DNA from: G942493275 sp942493275
Lineage (GTDB): Bacteria; Actinomycetota; Coriobacteriia; Anaerosomatales; PHET01
DNA length: 64,000 nucleotides
Assembly (NCBI GenBank): GCA_942493275.1
Contig: OW818687.1
Coordinates: 1,364,001-1,428,000, forward strand
Direction: 5' to 3'
Both the position numbers and the translations under genes were made by a program. Each line of letters starts with the position of its first letter. The first letter of the stretch is position 1. This document shows positions 58,554 through 64,000 of this stretch, in pieces. Under the pieces are notes generated by a model, which saw only the letters and a list, made by a program, of their open reading frames with translations, ran no database searches and had not been told where the DNA came from.

Positions 58554-60239
58554 ATGGCTGAATTCATCGAGACCACGATCGGCGGCATGCTCGAGCAGCG
58601 CGCCGCCGAGCAGCCCGATCACGACTTCATCGTCTATCCGGACCGCGATCTGCGCTGGAGCTACGCCGACTTCAACGAGCGCGTGGATCGGCTCGCGAAG
58701 GGCCTGCTTGCGATCGGGCTCGACAAGGGCGACCACCTGGGCATCTGGGCCCGCAACGTGCCGGACTGGATCACGTTCATGTTCGCGACGTCGAAGATCG
58801 GCGTCGTGCTCGTCACCGTCAACCCGGTGTACAAGAGCCACGAGCTCGCCTACGTGATCAAGCAGTCGGACATGAAGGCGCTCGTGATCATCGACAGCTT
58901 CCGCGATGTCGACTACGTGCAGATCGTGCGCGAGCTCGTACCCGAGTCGCTGAAGCAGGAGCGCGGGCATCTGGACAGCCCCGAGTTCCCGCTGCTCAAG
59001 TCCCTCATCTACATGGGTCCCGAGAAGCACCGCGGTTTCTACAACGTTCCCGAGCTGCTCGTTCTCGGCGAGCACGGCGACGATGCGAGGCTCCGGGAGC
59101 TGGGAGCCTCACTAGACGCGCACGACGTCATCAACATGCAGTACACATCGGGCACCACGGGGTTCCCGAAGGGCGTCATGCTGACGCACCACAACATCCT
59201 CAACAACGGCTTCTTCGTGGGCCAGCGCCAGGACTTCAGCAAGGACGATCGCTTGTGTCTTCCGGTGCCGCTGTTCCACTGCTTCGGCTGCGTCATGGGG
59301 GTGCTTGGCACCCTCACCCACGGCGCGACGCTCGTGCCGGTCGAGAGTTTCGACCCGCTGCTCGTGCTCGCCGCCATCCAGAAGGAGCGCTGCACGGCCG
59401 TCTACGGCGTGCCCACGATGTTCATCGCCGAACTCGACCATCCCATGTTCGACATGTTCGACCTGAGGACGCTGCGCACCGGCATCATGGCTGGCTCGCC
59501 GTGCCCCATCGAGACGATGAAGCAGGTCATCGACCGCATGCACGCCTCGGAAATGACGATCTGCTACGGGATGACGGAGACGTCGCCGGTGTTCACTCAG
59601 ACGACTACCGACGACAGCCTCGAGCACAAGGTCGAGACCGTGGGTCGCAAGCACGACGTGGTTGAGGTTCGCGTGGTCGATCCCGAGACCGGCGAGGACT
59701 GCCCGCCGGGCGTTCCGGGCGAACTGCTGTGCCGCGGCTACAACATCATGAAGGGCTACTACAAGATGCCCGAGGCCACGGAGAAGGCCATCGACAAGGA
59801 TGGCTGGATGCACTCGGGCGACCTGGGGACCGTCGACGAGGACGGCTACTACCGCATCACCGGTCGCATCAAGGACATGATCATCCGCGGCGGGGAGAAC
59901 ATCTACCCGCGCGAGGTCGAGGAGTTCCTCTACACGATGCCCGGGGTCAAAGACGTTCAGGTCATCGGCGTGCCGGATGCGAAGTACGGCGAGGTCGTCG
60001 GCGCGTTCATCAAGAAGTTCGAGCGCTCCGACATCACCGAGAGTGACGTGCAGGAGTACACGCGCGCCCGGCTGGCTCGCTACAAGTGCCCCAAGTACGT
60101 CTTCTTCATCGACGAGTTCCCGCAGACCGCCTCCGGCAAGATCCAGAAGTACAAGCTTCGCGAGCTGGCAGCCGAGGCGATCGGCGTTGCTGACGTGAAG
60201 GTGTTTGCGAGCGACGCTGCGGACGGCGCCGGCGAGTAG
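58554..60239 (+). CDS. Acyl-CoA synthetase (AMP-forming)
   Basis: ATG 58554 follows AAGGGGG. The 561-residue adenylating enzyme has the full set of motifs: YTSGTTGFPKGVMLTH, LPVPLFHCFGCVMG, YGMTETSPVFTQTT, the hinge GRIKDMIIRGGENIYPREVEE, and the catalytic lysine in PQTASGKIQKY. It activates a fatty, branched or aromatic acid to its CoA ester; the exact acid is not clear. It lies just upstream of a 2-oxoacid oxidoreductase operon. Confidence 0.93.
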   Translation: MAEFIETTIGGMLEQRAAEQPDHDFIVYPDRDLRWSYADFNERVDRLAKGLLAIGLDKGDHLGIWARNVPDWITFMFATSKIGVVLVTVNPVYKSHELAYVIKQSDMKALVIIDSFRDVDYVQIVRELVPESLKQERGHLDSPEFPLLKSLIYMGPEKHRGFYNVPELLVLGEHGDDARLRELGASLDAHDVINMQYTSGTTGFPKGVMLTHHNILNNGFFVGQRQDFSKDDRLCLPVPLFHCFGCVMGVLGTLTHGATLVPVESFDPLLVLAAIQKERCTAVYGVPTMFIAELDHPMFDMFDLRTLRTGIMAGSPCPIETMKQVIDRMHASEMTICYGMTETSPVFTQTTTDDSLEHKVETVGRKHDVVEVRVVDPETGEDCPPGVPGELLCRGYNIMKGYYKMPEATEKAIDKDGWMHSGDLGTVDEDGYYRITGRIKDMIIRGGENIYPREVEEFLYTMPGVKDVQVIGVPDAKYGEVVGAFIKKFERSDITESDVQEYTRARLARYKCPKYVFFIDEFPQTASGKIQKYKLRELAAEAIGVADVKVFASDAADGAGE

Positions 60240-60278
60240 GGGGGTTCGCGGGCGGCCTTCGCGTCCAACGGCGTGCGC

Positions 60279-60304
60279 CGTTTAGGTACACCTGTACCTA
60301 AACG
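60279..60304. promoter_or_regulatory. 26-base palindrome before the oxidoreductase operon
   Basis: CGTTTAGGTACA and TGTACCTAAACG are exact reverse complements around CC. The site lies 39 bases after the acyl-CoA synthetase stop and 82 bases before the gamma-subunit gene. Its symmetry fits a TetR/GntR-type operator; its position also allows a terminator, but no T run follows. Confidence 0.6.
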
Positions 60305-60385
60305 AACTACTGCTTCCGATGAGGGCGCCCTTCCCACGGCGCCCCACCCGCTGTTGCGTATACTTGCCTTACGGACGAAGGGTGG

Positions 60386-60976
60386 GTGGTCCCTGTGGGT
60401 GGCACAGGTGTCGAGTACGAGATCCGCTGGCACGGACGCGGCGGCCAGGGCGCTGTCACGAGCGCGAAGTTGATGGCGGACGCGGCCTTTCGCAGCGGCT
60501 TCGAGGGCGTCACGAGCATGCCGAGCTTTGGCGCAGAGCGCCGAGGAGCGCCTGTCACGGCATCCACGCGCCTCGCGCACGAGCCGATTCGCGTCTACTC
60601 CCAGGTCCTCACGCCCGACATCGTCGTCGTGCTCGACGAGTCGCTCGTCGAGGTCGGCGGCGCGACCGCGGGCCTCAAGCCGGACGGCATCCTGCTCGTG
60701 AACACGCCTCGCGCGGCTGGCGAGCTCGGCGTGCCGGCAGGCATCCGGGTCGTGACCTCTGACGTCACCGGCGCCGCGGAGGCGGCTGGCGTGCTCGTCG
60801 GCGGCAACCCCATCGTGAGCGCGGCGGTGCTCGGCGCTGTCGCGAAGGCCACCGGCCTCATCACCATGGAGTCCGCCGAGGCCGCGATCGCCGAGATGTT
60901 CCCGCCGGGACCGGCCGCCAAGAACGTCGAAGCGGCCCGTACGGCGTTCGAGTGCACGGAGAGGGTGGGGTCGTGA
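60386..60976 (+). CDS. porG: 2-oxoacid:ferredoxin oxidoreductase, gamma subunit
   Basis: The start is GTG 60386 or GTG 60395. The product of about 196 residues has the gamma-domain signature IRWHGRGGQGAVTSAKLMADAAF, MPSFGAERRGAPV and TPDIVVVLDESL. It binds CoA and helps release acyl-CoA. It is first in the gamma-delta-alpha-beta operon, the order found in pyruvate and branched-chain 2-oxoacid oxidoreductases of archaea and thermophilic anaerobes. The substrate cannot be read from this subunit. Confidence 0.92.
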   Translation: MVPVGGTGVEYEIRWHGRGGQGAVTSAKLMADAAFRSGFEGVTSMPSFGAERRGAPVTASTRLAHEPIRVYSQVLTPDIVVVLDESLVEVGGATAGLKPDGILLVNTPRAAGELGVPAGIRVVTSDVTGAAEAAGVLVGGNPIVSAAVLGAVAKATGLITMESAEAAIAEMFPPGPAAKNVEAARTAFECTERVGS

Positions 60977-61293
60977 GCAACCGCAGCGAAATCTCAATGT
61001 CGACGCCCGCCAAGGGTGAGGCGGGCCGCACCGGCGACTGGCGTTCAAAGCGCCCGGTCATGGAGGCTGCCACGTGTCTCGCCGTGAAGAAGGGCGAGGT
61101 CACCTGCCAGCTGTGTTGGGCCTACTGCCCCGATGCGTCGGTCGCCAAGGGCGTCCCGCCCGTCTTCGACTACGACTACTGCAAAGGCTGCGGCATCTGC
61201 GCCGAGATCTGCCCCAGCGGCGCTATCACGATGGTGCCCGAGGCCGAGCACGGCGTGTGTGCACTCGGCGAGAAGGAGGCCGAGGATGCCTAG
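60973..61293 (+). CDS. porD: 2-oxoacid:ferredoxin oxidoreductase, delta (ferredoxin-like) subunit
   Basis: GTG 60973 overlaps the gamma stop (GTGA). The 106-residue protein carries two cluster motifs: CQLCWAYCPDASV and CKGCGICAEICPSGA. The first is irregular (CxxCxxxC), as is common in this subunit. It takes electrons from the catalytic centre to external ferredoxin. The alpha gene overlaps its end by eight bases. Confidence 0.93.
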   Translation: MSNRSEISMSTPAKGEAGRTGDWRSKRPVMEAATCLAVKKGEVTCQLCWAYCPDASVAKGVPPVFDYDYCKGCGICAEICPSGAITMVPEAEHGVCALGEKEAEDA

Positions 61294-62509
61294 CATCACC
61301 AAGACCGTCATGACCGGCAACGAGGCGGCGGCCACTGCGGCTAAGCTTGCTCGCGTCCAGGTCATCGCCGCTTACCCGATCACCCCGCAGTCCCCGGTCG
61401 TCGAGACGCTTTCGAAGTGGGTCGAGACCGGCGAGCTCCCTGCGGAGTTTGTCGCCGTCGAGTCAGAGCACTCGGCGCTCACCGTCTGCATCGGCGCCTC
61501 GACCGTGGGCGCCCGCGCCTTCACGGCCACCAGCGCCAACGGCCTCGCCTACATGACCGAGCAGGTCTGGTGGGCCGCCGGCGCGCGCCTTCCCATCGTC
61601 ATGTGTATCGCGAACCGCGCGATGGCGGCTCCGTGGAGCGTCCTGAACGACCAGCAGGACTCCATGAGCGTCCGCGACGCCGGTTGGGTCCAGCTCTACT
61701 GCCGAGACAACCAAGAGATCCTCGACACAACCTTGCAGGCCTTCAGAATCGCCGAGGAGCTCTACGTCCCCGTGATGGTCTGCTACGACGGCTTCCTGCT
61801 CTCCCACACGATGATGCCGGTCGAGGTCCCCTCGACGGCCAGCGCCGACGGCTTCCTGCCGCCGTATGAGCCGCTCCCCATCGTCGATCCCGCTGACCCG
61901 CGCAACGTCGGCCCGGTCACCATGGCCGACCCGCGCGCCAACCGCGAGGGTGACGTCTGCGGCGGCTACATGGAGTTCCGAGCCAAGCACCAGCAGGCGC
62001 TTCTCGAGGCGCTTGAGGTCATCCCGAAGGTCGACGCCGAGTGGGCGGCGACCAGTGGTCGCGAGTGGGGCGGTCTGACCTGGGAGTACCTGCTCGACGA
62101 CGCCGAGATCGTGCTCGTCGCCGCAGGGAGCATCGGCGTGCAGCTCACGCTCGTCGCCGAGGCGCTGCGAGCCGAGGGCGTGAAGGTCGGGGTGCTCGGC
62201 GTGCGGTGTTACCGGCCGTTCCCGGTCGAGGCACTGCGCGACAAGCTTGCTGGCCGAGATCTCGCGATCGTCTTCGACAAGGCACTGAGCTACGGCTACG
62301 AGGGTCCCATCGCGAGCGACCTCAAAGGCGCGCTTCTCGGCGCGGATGATGCCCCGGCGGTGTTCGGTACCATCAGCGGTCTTGGCGGGCGCGACACCTC
62401 GCCCGACGACCTCACCGACGCCACGCGTCGGGCGGTCGCGGACTTCCGCGACGGGATTCGCGACCGTGCACCCGAGTGGATCAACCTGCGGATGGGAGGT
62501 GCCGAGTGA
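61286..62509 (+). CDS. porA: 2-oxoacid:ferredoxin oxidoreductase, alpha subunit
   Basis: ATG 61286 overlaps the delta gene. The 407-residue protein has the alpha-subunit motifs AAYPITPQSPVVETLSKWVETGEL, ESEHSALTVCIGASTVGARAFTATSANGLAYM, and ANRAMAAPWSVLNDQQDSMSVRDAGW, and a C-terminal domain with VGVLGVRCYRPFPVEALRDKL. It forms part of the thiamine-diphosphate active site. Confidence 0.95.
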   Translation: MPSITKTVMTGNEAAATAAKLARVQVIAAYPITPQSPVVETLSKWVETGELPAEFVAVESEHSALTVCIGASTVGARAFTATSANGLAYMTEQVWWAAGARLPIVMCIANRAMAAPWSVLNDQQDSMSVRDAGWVQLYCRDNQEILDTTLQAFRIAEELYVPVMVCYDGFLLSHTMMPVEVPSTASADGFLPPYEPLPIVDPADPRNVGPVTMADPRANREGDVCGGYMEFRAKHQQALLEALEVIPKVDAEWAATSGREWGGLTWEYLLDDAEIVLVAAGSIGVQLTLVAEALRAEGVKVGVLGVRCYRPFPVEALRDKLAGRDLAIVFDKALSYGYEGPIASDLKGALLGADDAPAVFGTISGLGGRDTSPDDLTDATRRAVADFRDGIRDRAPEWINLRMGGAE

Positions 62510-63408
62510 CCCGCATCATCGACATTCCGGACGCCGGTGTGGTGCTTCCCGGTAACCGTGCGTGCGCAGGCTGCCCGCTCGGAATCGCGCTTCGCCCGAT
62601 CACCGCCGCACTCGACGGCAAGATGGTGCTCGTCAATCCGGCGAGCTGCCTGACGGTCCTGGGCGGCATGTATCCCACGAGTTCGGTCGCCGTGCCGTGG
62701 GTCAACGTCGCGTTCCCCTCGACCGCGGCTGCGGCCGCCGGTATCGCCGCAGGCCTGCGGGCCACGGGACGTGCCGACGAGATGACGGTGCTCGCCATGG
62801 CCGGCGACGGCGGTACGGCCGACATCGGCATCCAGGCGCTTTCCGGAGCGGCCGAGCGCAACGAAGACATCATCTACGTCTGCTACGACAACGAGGCGTA
62901 CATGAACACCGGCACGCAGCGATCGGGATCCACGCCTCCGGGCGCGCGCACCACGACCACGTGGGCAGGCAAGCGCGAGAACCCCAAAGACATGCCGGCG
63001 ATCATGGAGGCGCACAACGTGCCTTACGTCGCGTCGACCTCGGCCGTGTTCCCCGACGACCTCTACGACAAGGTCGCCAAGGCTCGCACTATGACCGGCC
63101 TTCGCTACATCCACATGAACCTGCCTTGTCCCAGCGGGTGGACCTTCGATCCCAAGGACTCGGTCAACATCGGGAAGCTCGCGGTCGACACGGGCCTCGT
63201 GGTGCTCTACGAGATCGAGAACGGCGAGTTCCGTCTCACCGGCCGCAGCAAGGCGCTCGCGAAGGCCGGGCTCAGGGCCACCGTCGCCGACTACGTCGCT
63301 ACGCAGGGTCGGTTCAAGGGCATCTCCGAGGAGACCGTGGCGCACGTTCAGGCATGGACCGAGGAGCGCTGGAAGCGCTTCGTCGAGCGTGACGAGGCTG
63401 GCCGCTAG
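62506..63408 (+). CDS. porB: 2-oxoacid:ferredoxin oxidoreductase, beta subunit
   Basis: GTG 62506 overlaps the alpha stop (GTGA). The 300-residue protein has CAGCPLGIALR, the thiamine-diphosphate motif GDGGTADIGIQALSGAAERN, a DNEAYMNTGTQRSGSTP segment and four cysteines suited to a [4Fe-4S] cluster (two in CAGC, one in PASC, one in NLPC). It is the catalytic thiamine-binding subunit of the complex. With four subunits present the operon is complete. Confidence 0.95.
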   Translation: MTRIIDIPDAGVVLPGNRACAGCPLGIALRPITAALDGKMVLVNPASCLTVLGGMYPTSSVAVPWVNVAFPSTAAAAAGIAAGLRATGRADEMTVLAMAGDGGTADIGIQALSGAAERNEDIIYVCYDNEAYMNTGTQRSGSTPPGARTTTTWAGKRENPKDMPAIMEAHNVPYVASTSAVFPDDLYDKVAKARTMTGLRYIHMNLPCPSGWTFDPKDSVNIGKLAVDTGLVVLYEIENGEFRLTGRSKALAKAGLRATVADYVATQGRFKGISEETVAHVQAWTEERWKRFVERDEAGR

Positions 63409-63419
63409 GGGCTGAGGCC

Positions 63420-64000
63420 GTGGACGGAGTCACCTTCGCGCTGCTGACAGGGCTCGTCGCTTCGGTGAGCCCGACCGGCAGTGCCGCTGCGGTCGTCTCG
63501 GTAAGCATCGGCCAGCGCCCGTGCGCGGCGCTCTGGGCGGGCACCGCTGCAGCCCGCGTCATTCAGGGCTCCGTGGCCGCGGTGGCGGCGCTCGCGCTGC
63601 TCAGCAGGTTCGGTGCGGGCGCGTTCATCTTCGCTCCGTGGCAGTACGTCGTCATCGGCTCGGTCGGCGTCGGACTTGTCGTCTCGGCGACCCTGAGCCT
63701 CGTGAGAGGCCGCGGGCGGGTCAGGGAGTTCTCGGAAGACGAGCTGCACGAGCCGGCGATGGCGTTTGCGACCGGCTTTGGGATCGTCATCTCTTCGACC
63801 CGGCAGTGGCTCTTCGCGACCGCGGTGGTCGCTCGGCTTGGCGACGGCAGGGCCGAGCCCGCCGTCACCGCGCTGGTGTTCGGGATCTACATCCTCGCTG
63901 CCAGCTGGGTCACGCTCTCACTTCTGACCTACCGCTGGGTGCGGCCGCACGGCGGCGAGGAGACCTTCACGCGTATCCATGATCTCGTGATGCGACATGC
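63420..64000 (+). CDS. LysE/GAP-like membrane exporter, cut by the window end
   Basis: GTG 63420 follows GGGGCTGAGG, 11 bases after the beta gene, and the frame is open to the window end (193 codons seen). The protein has about five spans in view, with FALLTGLVASVSPTGSAAAVVSVSIG at the start and RVIQGSVAAVAALALLSRFG next, similar to GAP/LysE-type exporters. The first span has the SPTG-type start of that group. Spacing suggests that it may be transcribed with the oxidoreductase operon. The stop lies beyond the window. Confidence 0.6.
   Translation, partial: MDGVTFALLTGLVASVSPTGSAAAVVSVSIGQRPCAALWAGTAAARVIQGSVAAVAALALLSRFGAGAFIFAPWQYVVIGSVGVGLVVSATLSLVRGRGRVREFSEDELHEPAMAFATGFGIVISSTRQWLFATAVVARLGDGRAEPAVTALVFGIYILAASWVTLSLLTYRWVRPHGGEETFTRIHDLVMRH

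Noticed and set aside
1..64000. CRISPR arrays, rRNA genes and insertion sequences
   Set aside because: No regularly spaced repeats with unique spacers, no rRNA-like segments and no transposase genes were seen on either strand.

Overview
The window is high-GC DNA from a free-living actinobacterium, probably an anaerobic Coriobacteriia/Anaerosomatales-type organism. The reasons are several proteins with cell-wall-binding repeat 2 domains, an LPxTG-type surface protein, a four-subunit ferredoxin-dependent 2-oxoacid oxidoreductase, a DUF72 protein, B12- and arsenic-related genes, and many GTG/TTG starts with strong G-rich ribosome binding sites. The assignment rests on gene content only.

Positions 1 to about 20,000 are an accessory, defence-rich island. 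It holds a truncated unknown gene, a 1311-residue Sel1-repeat/HAD/phosphoribosyltransferase fusion coupled to a DprA-like gene, and then a run of one-ORF units on the + strand separated by imperfect palindromic sites that look like integron attC sites (about 6400-9330). The units encode an unknown ORF, a trypsin-like protease, an AbiGi-like protein and a Shedu-like DUF4263 nuclease. Next come a recombinase remnant and a complete type I restriction-modification operon with two different hsdM genes, bounded by a short repeat (9322-9360 and 17515-17550), then GIY-YIG and HNH nuclease genes and a lipoprotein. The island appears to end at 19980-20002 in a copy of only the 3' end of a tRNA gene, followed by a terminator. 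This is the expected right junction of an element integrated in a tRNA gene lying left of the window.

Positions 20,100-34,100 encode large exported proteins: a beta-propeller protein, a carboxypeptidase-regulatory-repeat protein and an M28 peptidase, each with cell-wall-binding-2 or related domains. They also hold an HTH-nucleotidyltransferase/small-protein pair, a Fic protein, tRNA-Glu, tRNA-Val, a cupredoxin lipoprotein and a two-gene unit (74-residue protein plus polytopic membrane protein). A paralogous copy of that unit occurs at 56,704-57,770.

Positions 34,000-45,500 carry a P-type cation ATPase, small redox or metal-related proteins, a release-factor-like rescue protein with a ferredoxin, DUF72, two convergent MacB-like ABC transporter pairs (one in an operon with a B12-binding protein) and tRNA-Asp.

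Positions 45,500-55,400 hold a minus-strand redox/arsenic operon: ArsR, CXXC thioredoxin-like protein, ArsP-type permease, UspA, a thioredoxin-like protein with an in-frame TGA at its active site, CcdA, and a small protein with two in-frame TGAs. Both TGA-containing genes are selenoprotein candidates, and the first has a good bacterial SECIS-like hairpin. A second arsenic unit (ArsR, ACR3, phosphoesterase) follows. The last part carries a frameshifted LPYTG surface protein with a DPEDPV repeat, an XRE-cupin regulator, an acyl-CoA ligase and the porGDAB-type oxidoreductase operon preceded by a 26-bp palindrome.
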